Shown here piece by piece: positions 1-11,300 of a DNA stretch of 47,176 nt (its first letter is position 1; each line of letters begins with the position of its first letter). The notes under the pieces are model-generated. The model did not search any database, was not told where the DNA came from, and saw only the letters and a program-made list of their open reading frames with translations. The DNA is from Burkholderiales bacterium. GTDB lineage: Bacteria > Pseudomonadota > Gammaproteobacteria > Burkholderiales > Casimicrobiaceae. Location of the stretch: contig JADZDA010000167.1 in the NCBI GenBank assembly GCA_020851255.1, positions 1-47,176 on the forward strand. The letters are read 5' to 3'. The position numbers were made by a program, and so were the translations under genes.

Positions 1-1111
1 CACCAAGTTCCCGAAGACCGCGGACGACGCCAAGAAGGCATGGACGCGGGAGGCGGGCCTGGCCGCGCGCTCGGGCCCGCCATTGCGGCACGCAGAAGCT
101 TTCCCGGGCAAGGATGACAAGGCGCGCGACGTCTCCCGGAAGAACTTCCTGGCATTGATCTTCTGCCTGATGGTGGGCACGGCGGCGCTGCCGCACATCC
201 TGATGCGCTACTACACCACGCCGTCGGTGAAGGAAGCGCGGGATTCGGTGACCTGGTCGCTGTTCTTCATCTTCCTCCTGTACTTCACGGCGCCCGCGCT
301 CGCGGTGCTGGCGAAGTTCGACGTCTACACGCTGCTGGTCGGCTCCAAGTTCTCGGAGTTGCCGGCGTGGGTGGCGGCCTGGAGCAAGGTGGATGCGTCG
401 TTGCTGAGCGTGGTCGACATCAATGGCGACGGCATCGTGCAACTCGCCGAGATCGCCATCGGCGGCGATATCGTGGTGCTGGCGACGCCGGAGATCGCGG
501 GGCTTCCCTACGTGATCTCGGGCCTGGTCGCGGCCGGTGGTCTGGCGGCGGCGCTGTCGACGGCGGACGGTCTGCTGCTGACGATCGCCAACGCGCTGTC
601 GCACGACTTCTACTACAAGATGCTGGACCCGAACGCCCCGACGGCGCGGCGTGTGATGATCTCGAAGATGCTGCTGCTGGTCGTCGCGGTCTGCGCGGCG
701 CTGGTCGCGGCGCAGAAGCCGGCGGACATCCTGTTCCTCGTGTCCGCGGCGTTCTCGCTGGCGGCGGCGGCGTTCTTCCCGGCGCTGGTCTGCGGGATCT
801 TCTGGAAGCGCGCCAACAAGTGGGGGGCGACCCTCGGGATGCTGTCCGGTGTCGGCGTCACGTTCTACTACATGGCGACGACGCAGCCGTGGCTGCGCGG
901 CGTGTTCGGCGTGACCAGCCCGATCGCCGACAACATCTGGTGGGGCATCCAGCCGATCTCGGCCGGCCTGTGGGGCGTGCCGCTGGGCTTCATCGTCATC
1001 ATCGTCGTCAGCCTGATCACTCCGTCGCCGGACCGCGAGACGCAGGACCTGGTCGAGCACGTCCGGTACCCGAACCTCGCCGGCGACACACTGAACACGG
1101 TCGGTACCTGA
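1..1111 (+). CDS. Sodium:solute symporter, C-terminal part (5' end outside window)
   Basis: This is the last 369 codons or so of an SSS-family transporter, an inner-membrane protein that couples uptake of a small solute, probably an organic acid such as acetate, to Na+. The frame is open from base 2, so the start lies to the left. About six hydrophobic segments are visible. The stretch around LATPEIAGLPYVISG and ALSTADGLLLTIANALSHD matches the conserved core of acetate/pyruvate-type members (the VC_2705-like branch). Between two membrane segments lies DINGDGIVQLAE (bases 416-451), which fits a canonical EF-hand loop. The C-terminus is short and polar. A strong terminator follows 27 bases after the stop, so this is the last gene of its transcript. 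The family is secure; the substrate is inferred. Confidence 0.9.
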   Translation, partial: TKFPKTADDAKKAWTREAGLAARSGPPLRHAEAFPGKDDKARDVSRKNFLALIFCLMVGTAALPHILMRYYTTPSVKEARDSVTWSLFFIFLLYFTAPALAVLAKFDVYTLLVGSKFSELPAWVAAWSKVDASLLSVVDINGDGIVQLAEIAIGGDIVVLATPEIAGLPYVISGLVAAGGLAAALSTADGLLLTIANALSHDFYYKMLDPNAPTARRVMISKMLLLVVAVCAALVAAQKPADILFLVSAAFSLAAAAFFPALVCGIFWKRANKWGATLGMLSGVGVTFYYMATTQPWLRGVFGVTSPIADNIWWGIQPISAGLWGVPLGFIVIIVVSLITPSPDRETQDLVEHVRYPNLAGDTLNTVGT

Positions 1112-1137
1112 CCGACCGGCGTCCCGTCGTACTCGAG

Positions 1138-1168
1138 AAGGCCCGCGCGCGAGCGCGGGCCTTTTTTT
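1138..1168 (+). terminator. Intrinsic terminator of the symporter gene
   Basis: A perfect 11-bp stem (AAGGCCCGCGC at 1138-1148 pairing with 1153-1163) with a 4-base loop runs into a seven-T tract at 1162-1168. It lies 27 bases after the symporter stop codon. Confidence 0.93.
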
Positions 1169-1240
1169 CGCCCGGGGCCGGGGCGGGTGGCGCTGCCGGG
1201 ATCCCCGTTCCCCGGCGGAGTGCCCGACGGAAGGCGGAAT

Positions 1241-1267
1241 GGAAACGGCCCGGCAGGTGCCGGGCCG
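1241..1267 (-). terminator. Probable terminator of the BamE-like lipoprotein gene
   Basis: The arms 1246-1254 and 1259-1267 (CGGCCCGGC/GCCGGGCCG) form a tight 9-bp GC hairpin. On the minus strand it is followed by a short GTTTCC tract, 23 bases beyond the stop of the minus-strand lipoprotein gene. The T-tract is weak, so this call is moderate. Confidence 0.55.
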
Positions 1268-1290
1268 CTGGTGATGCGGAGGAACTTCGA

Positions 1291-1608
1291 TCAGCCGAAG
1301 ACGACCTCGACGCCCTTCCACTTGCCGGTCGCCGGGTCCTTTTTCATGACGATGACCGTCTCCTCGTCGATCTTGTTCTGGTTGTCCGGGTCGAACGTCT
1401 TGCGCTTGTACACCCACTTCCGCGCGTCCGTACCCGCGGCGTCGACGCGCTCCGGCTTGCCGAACTTGGAGACGATGTCCTCCTCGGGCGTGTCGACGAC
1501 GAAGCCGGTGAAGATGCCGCGCTGATAGCCACCGCCGGCACTGCACGCAGCGAACAGCGCGGCCGCGAGGACGATCACCAGCGGACGACGGACAGGGGGC
1601 GATCGCAT
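1291..1608 (-). CDS. Small BamE/SmpA-like outer-membrane lipoprotein
   Basis: A 105-residue predicted lipoprotein. The ATG at 1608 is chosen over an upstream in-frame start because a strong GGAGGAG ribosome site precedes it and it gives a clean signal peptide: MRSPPVRRP, a hydrophobic run, then the lipobox FAAC with Cys22 as lipidation site. The mature part contains a pattern like DTPEEDIVSKFGKPERVD followed by WVYKRKTFD. This resembles the SmpA/OmlA (BamE-type) fold, in which a small domain recognises partners at the outer membrane. It is not the full bamE gene by length or motif set, so the role is unassigned. It is transcribed alone, divergently from purB, and ends at its own hairpin. Confidence 0.75.
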   Translation of the reverse strand: MRSPPVRRPLVIVLAAALFAACSAGGGYQRGIFTGFVVDTPEEDIVSKFGKPERVDAAGTDARKWVYKRKTFDPDNQNKIDEETVIVMKKDPATGKWKGVEVVFG

Positions 1609-1815
1609 TGGGCTCCTCCAGGATTTCGGATGAGCGACTTCCGCGATATCGTGGAGTGTTGCGGCGCACAATACCGCCTCCGGGTTGCCGGCGCTCGACT
1701 CCAGCTTCGTGTCTTAGACGAGGCGATCTCGGCCATTCGCACAGCCCGTCCGGCCCGCTTACCCGGCCCCGGGGGAACACCTGGCGGTCGGTGGTATCCT
1801 AAGATTTTGATTTGA

Positions 1816-3207
<1,392 letters not shown>

Positions 3208-3235
3208 CGGTGGGCGCACGGTCTGGCCGCGCCGG

Positions 3236-3257
3236 GCGCACCGGCAGGGCGGTGCGC
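3236..3257. terminator. Hairpin between convergent purB and dedA
   Basis: An 8-bp perfect inverted repeat (GCGCACCG at 3236-3243, CGGTGCGC at 3250-3257) with a 6-base loop fills the 55-base gap between two convergent genes. It has no T-tract on either strand, so if it ends transcripts it does so inefficiently or with help. Confidence 0.35.
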
Positions 3258-3262
3258 ACCCG

Positions 3263-3904
3263 TCAGCGCGGAGCCGAAGCCTTGCGCTCGCGCAGGAACG
3301 CCGCGGCGGCGGGGATCAGCGACACCACGACGATACCGAACACGATCAGCGTCAGGTTGTTCTTGACCCACGGAATGTTGCCGAACAGGTAGCCGGCGTA
3401 GACCAGCGACGAGATCCAGAGGATCCCGCCGACCACGTTGTAGGCGAGGAAGCGGCGGTAGGACATCTGCGCGACGCCGGCGAGGAACGGGGCGAACGTG
3501 CGGATGATCGGCACGAACCGGCCGACGATGATCGTGAAGCCCCCCCATCGGTCGTAGAACGCCTGCGTGCGCCGCAGGTGCTCCTGGCGGAACCAGCGCG
3601 AGTCGGCGCGCTGGAACACGCGCGGACCGATCGCGCGACCGATCGCGTAGTTGACCGAGTCGCCGGCGATCGCGGCTACCGTGAGCAGCGCCACCAGGAC
3701 ATGGACGTTGAGTCCCGCCGCCGCGACGACGGTGCCGGAGATGAAGAGCAGCGAGTCGCCGGGCAGGAACGGGAAGACGACCAGGCCCGTCTCGGCGAAG
3801 ATGACGACGAACAGCAGCGCGTAGAGCCAGGGCCCGTATTGTCCGGCCAGCAGCGCGAGCGTCTGGTCGAGCGACAGCAGCGAGTAGAAGAGCGTCGTGA
3901 ACAC
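3263..3904 (-). CDS. DedA-family inner-membrane protein
   Basis: A 213-residue polytopic membrane protein of the DedA (SNARE-associated/VTT) family, which is implicated in membrane lipid and proton-motive-force homeostasis and in lipid scrambling. The family hallmarks are visible: the acidic first-loop motif AETGLVVFPFLPGDSLLF near residues 42-59, and the arginine motif GRFVPIIRTFAPFLAG near residues 128-143. The start is GTG at 3904. It follows secF on the same strand with a 45-base gap, so it probably shares the tgt-yajC-secDF transcript. The specific substrate cannot be read from sequence. Confidence 0.9.
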   Translation of the reverse strand: MFTTLFYSLLSLDQTLALLAGQYGPWLYALLFVVIFAETGLVVFPFLPGDSLLFISGTVVAAAGLNVHVLVALLTVAAIAGDSVNYAIGRAIGPRVFQRADSRWFRQEHLRRTQAFYDRWGGFTIIVGRFVPIIRTFAPFLAGVAQMSYRRFLAYNVVGGILWISSLVYAGYLFGNIPWVKNNLTLIVFGIVVVSLIPAAAAFLRERKASAPR

Positions 3905-3949
3905 GGCGCGCGGCGGCGGGATCGCGGGCGGCGGCCGGCGCGCCGCGCC

Positions 3950-4894
3950 CTACGGGCGGATCGTCTCGCCCGCGGGGCCGTCGCGCCGCTTCTCCGGCTT
4001 CACCAGGTCCTCGCGGGACACGCCCATCCACATGACGAGGGGCGCCATCACCAGCACCGACGAGTAGATGCCGAACAGGATGCCGATCGTGAGCGCCAGC
4101 GCGAAGTAGTGCAGCGCCTCGCCCCCGAAGACGAGCATCGCCGTGACCATGATCTGCGTGCTGCCGTGGGTGATGATCGTGCGCGACATCGTGGTGGTGA
4201 TCGCGTTGTCGATCACCGTCGTGACCGACGCCTTGCGCATCTTGCGGAAGTTCTCGCGGATCCGGTCGGCGACGACGACCGACTCGTTGACCGAATAGCC
4301 GAGGACCGCGAGCAGCGCCGCCAGCACCGGCAGCGAGAACTCCCACTGGAAGAACGCGAAGAACCCCATGATGATCACGACGTCGTGCAGGTTCGCGATG
4401 ATCGCCGCGACCGCGAACCGCCACTCGAACCGCATCGCCAGGTAGCCGACGATGCCGAGCGCGACGAGGAGCAGCGCGAGCGCGCCGTTCTCGTAGAGCT
4501 CCTTGCCCACCTGCGGACCCACGAATTCGACCCGGACCTGCCGCGCCGACGGGTCGTCGGCCTTCAGCGCGTTCATGACGCGATCGGAGAGCTGCGCGCT
4601 CGACACGCCGGCCTTGAGCGGAAGGCGGATCAGGGCGGTGTTCGCCGCGCCGAAGCTCTGCGCCGAATACTCGCCGAGCTCGAGCTTGTCGATGGCCGCG
4701 CGGACGCGCCCGAAGTCGACGGCGTGCTCGTAGACGACCTCGACCACGGTGCCGCCGCGGAAATCGACGCCCAAATTGAGCCCGCGCAAGGCGAGGAACA
4801 ACACGGCGGCGACGAACGTGACCAGCGAGATCACGTTGAACACCAGCGCGTGGCGCATGAACGGGATGTCGCGCCGGAAGCGGAAGAATTCCAT
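3950..4894 (-). CDS. secF: Protein-export membrane protein SecF
   Basis: A subunit of the SecDF-YajC complex, an RND-family proton-driven motor that helps pull secreted proteins across the inner membrane after SecYEG/SecA translocation. Its 314 residues match the usual length (E. coli 323). Visible features are the first membrane helix at about residues 18-36, the periplasmic P4-domain entry motif GVDFRGGTVVEVVYE, and five C-terminal helices with the conserved YSVNESVVVADRIREN signature after the fourth. It lies directly downstream of secD with a 36-base gap, the universal order, and upstream of dedA. Confidence 0.97.
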   Translation of the reverse strand: MEFFRFRRDIPFMRHALVFNVISLVTFVAAVLFLALRGLNLGVDFRGGTVVEVVYEHAVDFGRVRAAIDKLELGEYSAQSFGAANTALIRLPLKAGVSSAQLSDRVMNALKADDPSARQVRVEFVGPQVGKELYENGALALLLVALGIVGYLAMRFEWRFAVAAIIANLHDVVIIMGFFAFFQWEFSLPVLAALLAVLGYSVNESVVVADRIRENFRKMRKASVTTVIDNAITTTMSRTIITHGSTQIMVTAMLVFGGEALHYFALALTIGILFGIYSSVLVMAPLVMWMGVSREDLVKPEKRRDGPAGETIRP

Positions 4895-4930
4895 CGTCGG
4901 GCCCTGAGGAAGGTTTCGTCCGTCGCCGTG

Positions 4931-6802
4931 TCAGGGCTTCGCCGGCGCCGGGGCGGACGCCCCGGGCCTCCAGATCTGCCCGATCGAGATCCGTTCGAGC
5001 TTCTTGCGGCCGCCGTAGACGATCGCCACGATGCCGCGCGACACGAACACGGCCGAGAACATCGAGGTCATGATGCCGAGGCAGTGGACGACGGCGAATC
5101 CGCGGACGGGCCCCGAACCGAAGAGGAACAGCGCGATGCCCGCGATCAGCGTCGTGATGTTCGAGTCCAGGATCGTTCCCCAGGCGCGCTCGTAGCCGGC
5201 CTGGATCGCGGCGTGCGGCGTCGCGCCCCAGCGGATCTCCTCGCGGATGCGCTCGTTGATCAGCACGTTCGCGTCGATCGCCATGCCCAGCGTCAGCGCG
5301 ATCGCCGCGATGCCCGGCAGCGTCAGCGTCGCCTGCAGCATCGAGAGGATCGCGACCAGCAGCAGCAGGTTGATCGACAGCGAGATCGTCGAGATGACGC
5401 CCATCAGCATGTAGTAGACGCAGATGAACGCGGCCAGCACCAGGAAGCCCCAGGTGACCGAGCGGAACCCCTTGTCGATGTTCTCCTTGCCGAGCGACGG
5501 GCCGACCGTACGCTCCTCGACGATCTCCATCGGCGCGGCGAGCGCGCCCGCGCGCATCAGCAGCGCGACGTCGTTGGCCTCGCGCGTGTTCATGCGCCCG
5601 GAGATCTGCACGCGGCCGCCGCCGATCTCCTCGCGGATCACCGGCGCGGTGATGACCTCCGACCGGCCCTTCTCGACCAGCACGATCGCCATCCGCTTGC
5701 CGACGTTCTCGCGCGTCACCTCCTTGAACAGGCGGGCGCCGGTGCCGTCGAGGCTCACGTGGACGGCGGGCTCGTTGTTGCGCTGGTCGAAGCCGGGCTG
5801 CGCGTCGTTGATCCGGTCGCCGGTCAGCACGACCGCGCGGCGAACCAGGACCGGCGAGCCGTTGCGCTCGGTGTAGAGGTCGCTGCCGAACGGAACCTGG
5901 CCCGCGAGCGCCGCCTCCAGCGCGCCGGGCTCCTCGTTGGCGAGCCGTATCTCGAGCGTCGCCGTGCGTCCGAGGATGTCCTTCGCGCGCGCGGTGTCCT
6001 GGACGCCCGGGAGCTGGACCACGACGCGCTCGGCGCCCTGCTGCTGGATGATCGGTTCGGCGACGCCCAGTTCGTTGACGCGGTTGCGCAGGATCTGGAT
6101 GTTCTGCAGCACCGCGCCGTCCTGGATGCGCTTCTGCGCCTCGGGCTTGAGCTGCGAGAACACGCGGAACTCGCTCCCGCCACCGCCTTCCTGCGCGCGG
6201 GAGTTGAGATCCGGGTAGTTCTTGTCGATGGTGAACAGCGCCTTCGCCCGCTCGGCCTCGTCGCGGAAGCGCAGCACGACGCCGCCGCCCTCGCGCGCGA
6301 TGCCGGCGTACTGGATCTTCTCGGTGCGCATGAGGCCGCGCAGGTCGGTCACGTAGCGGTCGCCGGCCTTGTCGAGGGCGGCCTTCATGTCGACCTGCAG
6401 CAGGAAATGCACGCCGCCGCGCATGTCCAGGCCGAGGTACATCGGCAGCGCGCCGATCGACGCGAGCCACTGCGGCGACGTCGACAGCAGGTTGAGCGCG
6501 ACGATGTAGTTGCCGCCGAGTTTCGTCCCCAGCGCGTCGCGGCCCTTGATCTGCGTCTCGGTGTCGTCGAAGCGGATCTTCACGCCCGACGAGTCCAGCG
6601 TGGCGCCGCGATAGGGGATCGACGCCGCCTTGAGCGACTCCTCGATCGACTGCAACAGCGCGGTGTCGAGTTTCACGCCCGCCTTCGACGAGGAGACCTG
6701 GACCGCCGGCACCTCGGGGAAGAAGTTGGGCAGCGTGTAGAGGAAGCCGATCGCCATCGACACGGCGATGACGGCGTACTTCCAGATCGGATAGCGGTTC
6801 AT
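4931..6802 (-). CDS. secD: Protein-export membrane protein SecD
   Basis: The larger RND-type subunit of the SecDF export motor (623 residues; E. coli 615). An N-terminal helix (about residues 9-27) is followed by a long periplasmic region with the YLGLDMRGGVHFLLQVDM motif. Farther on come the P1 subdomain, the QQQGAERVVVQLPGVQD block and the QISGRMNTREANDVALLMRAG block. Six membrane helices follow, including the TLGMAIDANVLINERIREE signature with the Asp/Glu residues thought to carry protons. It sits between yajC and secF in the standard operon order. The frame is intact. Confidence 0.97.
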   Translation of the reverse strand: MNRYPIWKYAVIAVSMAIGFLYTLPNFFPEVPAVQVSSSKAGVKLDTALLQSIEESLKAASIPYRGATLDSSGVKIRFDDTETQIKGRDALGTKLGGNYIVALNLLSTSPQWLASIGALPMYLGLDMRGGVHFLLQVDMKAALDKAGDRYVTDLRGLMRTEKIQYAGIAREGGGVVLRFRDEAERAKALFTIDKNYPDLNSRAQEGGGGSEFRVFSQLKPEAQKRIQDGAVLQNIQILRNRVNELGVAEPIIQQQGAERVVVQLPGVQDTARAKDILGRTATLEIRLANEEPGALEAALAGQVPFGSDLYTERNGSPVLVRRAVVLTGDRINDAQPGFDQRNNEPAVHVSLDGTGARLFKEVTRENVGKRMAIVLVEKGRSEVITAPVIREEIGGGRVQISGRMNTREANDVALLMRAGALAAPMEIVEERTVGPSLGKENIDKGFRSVTWGFLVLAAFICVYYMLMGVISTISLSINLLLLVAILSMLQATLTLPGIAAIALTLGMAIDANVLINERIREEIRWGATPHAAIQAGYERAWGTILDSNITTLIAGIALFLFGSGPVRGFAVVHCLGIMTSMFSAVFVSRGIVAIVYGGRKKLERISIGQIWRPGASAPAPAKP

Positions 6803-6857
6803 GGACGGAGCGGTTGCGCGGACGCCGCGGGCGGGTATCGCCGCCCGCGCTCGATCG

Positions 6858-7184
6858 CTACAGTGACTTCATCGTGCCCTTGGGGAGCAGCTGCGAGACC
6901 GCCTGCTTCTGGACGGTGATCTCGACGCCGCTCGCGATCTCGACGGTCACGTAGGAGTCGACGAGCCGGACCACGCGCCCGACGATCCCGCCGGCGGTCA
7001 CCACCTCGGCGCCCTTTTCGAGCGCTTCGAGCATGGCGCGGTGCTCCTTCGCCTTCTTCTGCTGGGGACGTATCAGCAGGAAATAGAAGACGACGAAGAT
7101 CGCGATCATCGGCAGCATCGTCGTCAACAGGTCGCCCTGGCCTGCCGAGCCTGAGGCCTGGGCGTACGCGGGGGATATGGACAC
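6858..7184 (-). CDS. yajC: Sec translocon accessory protein YajC
   Basis: A single-span inner-membrane protein that binds SecDF. The chosen GTG start at 7184 gives 108 residues (E. coli 110), and a GGAG lies ten bases upstream. After a short Ala-rich N-terminus comes the membrane helix (TMLPMIAIFVVFYFLLI, about residues 22-38), then the diagnostic RPQQKKAKEHRAMLEALEKG, the GAEVVTAGGIVGRV core and a basic C-terminus. The same frame stays open far upstream, through tgt on another frame, but the composition there is not that of a coding frame. It lies between tgt and secD. Confidence 0.95.
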   Translation of the reverse strand: MSISPAYAQASGSAGQGDLLTTMLPMIAIFVVFYFLLIRPQQKKAKEHRAMLEALEKGAEVVTAGGIVGRVVRLVDSYVTVEIASGVEITVQKQAVSQLLPKGTMKSL

Positions 7185-7345
7185 GGTCGGGTATCTCCGG
7201 ATGGGCGCGGTCGGGCCGATGCCGCCCTGTCGGCGGGTCGCCGGCACGCGAAGTACGGGGACGGACGAACCCGAAATTCTACCATGCGGGGGCCGTCGGT
7301 CCGTTTCGACCGGGGGAGGGAGCCGGCGTTCCCCGCGTCCGGTCC

Positions 7346-9241
<1,896 letters not shown>

Positions 9242-9366
9242 CTAGCTTGCCGCAACCGCGTTCTCTTGCCAAGAGCCGGCGGGCGGGACAGGCGGCCGCG
9301 GCCGAGAAAAGTTGCGCAAAAACCCGCAAGTATCCCGATTTGTCGCCATCCGGCGACGCCAGGCGA

Positions 9367-10407
9367 TTATCCGCGGGCCGAAGTGTCGGGCTCCAGCAAC
9401 ATCGCATCCCCATAGCTGAAAAAGCGGTACCGATCGGCGATGGCGTGGGCGTAGGCGCGACGGAGTCGCTCGGTGCCACCGTAGGCGTAGACGAGCATCA
9501 GCAGGGTCGAACGGGGCAGGTGGAAGTTCGTCAGCAGCCGGTCGACGACGCGGAAGCGGTAGCCGGGGCGGATGAACAACTCGGTCTCTCCGTCGGTCGG
9601 GACGAGCGTGCCGCCGGTGGCGGCGGATTCCAGCGCCCGCAGGGTCGTGGTCCCGACCGCGAGCACGCGTCCTCCCCGCGATCGAGCGGCGGCGATCGCC
9701 GTCACCGTCGATTCGGGGACCGTGTAGCGCTCGGCGTGCATCCGGTGGCCGGCGATGTCGTCGTCGCGGACCGGCCGGAACGTCCCCGCGCCGACATGCA
9801 GCGTGACGCGGACGAGGGACGCGCCGCGCGCCTCGATCTCGGCGAGGAGCGCGGTGTCGAAATGCAGGCCGGCGGTCGGCGCGGCGACCGCGCCCGGCGC
9901 CATCGCATAGACCGTCTGGTAGCGCTCGTCGTCGAGCGGACCGTCCGGCCGCGCGATGTATGGAGGGAGCGGCAGGCGTCCGTGTGCCACGAGCCAACCG
10001 GGCAGCGGACCGGTGTCCGTGAAGGCGAGCAGCGACAGCGCGCCGTCGCGCCGGACGACCGTGGCGCGTGCGCCGCCGGGGAGCTCGATCGCGCCGCCTT
10101 CCCGGGGCGGGTGGCTCGCGCGCACGAGCGCCCACGCCTCGGTCTCGCCGACGACGCGTTCGATCAGCAGCTCGACCCGTCCTCCGGACGGCTTCCGGCC
10201 GGCGAGTCTCGCGCGGACCACGCGGGTGTCGTTCACGACGACGACGTCGTCGCGTTCGATCAGGTCCGGCAGGTCGCGGAACCGGCGATCGACGAGCCGC
10301 CCGGCCTCGACGTGCAGCAGCCGGCTGTCCGACCGGGACGCGCAGGGAACCTGGGCGATCAGTTCATCGGGCAGCGAGTAGTCGTAGTCCGCGAGGGCGC
10401 TGGTCAC
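9367..10407 (-). CDS. queA: S-adenosylmethionine:tRNA ribosyltransferase-isomerase
   Basis: Transfers and rearranges the ribosyl part of AdoMet onto preQ1-tRNA to make epoxyqueuosine, the step after Tgt. With the GTG at 10407 the protein starts MTSALADYDYSLPDELIAQ and has 346 residues (E. coli 356); an ATG at 10452 would add 15 residues with no family support. The diagnostic blocks are all present: NDTRVVRARLAGRK, TAGLHFDTALLAEI, HVGAGTFRPVRDDDI, HMHAERY-like HRMHAERYTV, AVGTTTLRALES and FIRPGYRFRVVDRLLTNFHLP. It heads the queA-(secreted protein)-tgt-yajC-secDF run. Confidence 0.96.
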   Translation of the reverse strand: MTSALADYDYSLPDELIAQVPCASRSDSRLLHVEAGRLVDRRFRDLPDLIERDDVVVVNDTRVVRARLAGRKPSGGRVELLIERVVGETEAWALVRASHPPREGGAIELPGGARATVVRRDGALSLLAFTDTGPLPGWLVAHGRLPLPPYIARPDGPLDDERYQTVYAMAPGAVAAPTAGLHFDTALLAEIEARGASLVRVTLHVGAGTFRPVRDDDIAGHRMHAERYTVPESTVTAIAAARSRGGRVLAVGTTTLRALESAATGGTLVPTDGETELFIRPGYRFRVVDRLLTNFHLPRSTLLMLVYAYGGTERLRRAYAHAIADRYRFFSYGDAMLLEPDTSARG

Positions 10408-10504
10408 GGGGCGTGCCGTCGGGTGAGGCCGGCGAGTGGCATCCGGGGACATCGGCGCGGGTGGAGTCGGCGCGTGGCGAACGCGCGGGAACCCGGGGTG
10501 GTGC

Positions 10505-10590
10505 TGGTGCCGGGAGAGGGACTCGAACCCTCACGGTGTTGCCACCGGCGGATTTTGAGTCCGCTGCGTCTGCCGTTCCGCCACCCCGGC
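10505..10590 (-). tRNA. tRNA-Leu (anticodon CAA)
   Basis: An 86-nt class II tRNA on the minus strand, with CCA encoded (10505-10507). The acceptor stem pairs GCCGGGG with TCCCGGC. The anticodon arm GCGGA-CTCAAAA-TCCGC places CAA at 10555-10557. A variable arm of the type expected for leucine (CCGGTGGCAACACCG) precedes the T arm GAGGGTTCGAGTCCCTC. It reads UUG codons. It lies upstream of queA on the same strand, apparently with its own promoter. Confidence 0.97.
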
Positions 10591-10620
10591 TCGCGCCGCG
10601 CGGGAGGCGGCGTCGCCGCG

Positions 10621-10626
10621 ATTATC
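10621..10626 (-). promoter_or_regulatory. Likely -10 element of tRNA-Leu
   Basis: The minus strand reads GATAAT here, 30 bases ahead of the tRNA 5' end, which would give a leader of about 24 nt. No convincing -35 box is seen at the right distance. Confidence 0.4.
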
Positions 10627-10724
10627 GCCGAATTCGGGCGACGGGCGCCTCCCGCCGTGTCGCCGGTCGCGGGTTTCGCGCCGCGCGGGGCGCCCGCATC
10701 CGGTTCCCCGGAAATCCCGGCAGG

Positions 10725-11204
10725 TCAGATGTGCAGGAGGGCGAGGACCGGCAGGACGAGGCCGGCCGCGCCGGCGCCGTACGCCGTGTGCTGGAGCCAG
10801 CGCCGGCGGGTGAGCAGCGTGATCGCGGCGAGCGGGATCGCGATCTGGATCAGCGTCATCGCCTTGGCCCAGCGGTGGTGGACAGGCATCGCGGCATCGC
10901 TGCGCTCGCCGGCGGCGCGGCCTTCGGCCTCGAGTTTCGCGGCGGCCTTGCGGATGTCCTCCTTCTCCGCCTTCCAGCGCTCGACCTCCTTGCGGAACCG
11001 CTCGGCCGCGTCGCCCGACGCGAGGGTCGCGCCCGGTTCGGCGAGATTCTGCCTGCTGCTCTTCGCCTGATAGGAGTTCCACTGGTCCGACGCCTCGGTC
11101 TTCCTGATCGCCGCCTCGTTCTTGTGGAGCAGCGCGTCGTTCTGCGTCGATCCCGCCTGGTAGGCGAAGATCGCGCCGACCGTCGACAGGATCGCGGTCA
11201 TCAC
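10725..11204 (-). CDS. DUF4337 membrane protein, start probably frameshifted
   Basis: A small inner-membrane protein of the DUF4337 type, function unknown. Visible features are an N-terminal helix (TAILSTVGAIFAYQAG), the family block NEAAIRKTEASDQWNSYQAKSSRQNLAE, a charged coiled-coil-like stretch (residues about 68-95), and two C-terminal helices. The first legal start in frame is GTG at 11204, which cuts off the usual His-rich head. Upstream of it the same frame still reads coding-like (DHEVEHQAHGGDDFAARIAV) but has no start before a stop at 11301-11303. An ATG at 11296 in the neighbouring frame opens with MSGGRFHFHG. One extra G in the GGG run near 11267 would join the two pieces. The true gene is therefore probably 10725-11296, with a one-base deletion or sequencing error. 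Confidence 0.7.
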   Translation of the reverse strand: MMTAILSTVGAIFAYQAGSTQNDALLHKNEAAIRKTEASDQWNSYQAKSSRQNLAEPGATLASGDAAERFRKEVERWKAEKEDIRKAAAKLEAEGRAAGERSDAAMPVHHRWAKAMTLIQIAIPLAAITLLTRRRWLQHTAYGAGAAGLVLPVLALLHI

Positions 11205-11300
11205 GGCGATCCGCGCGGCGAAATCATCCCCGCCGTGCGCCTGATGCTCGACCTCGTGATCCGGGGCCCGTGGAAGTGGAATCGGCCACCCGACATGTCG

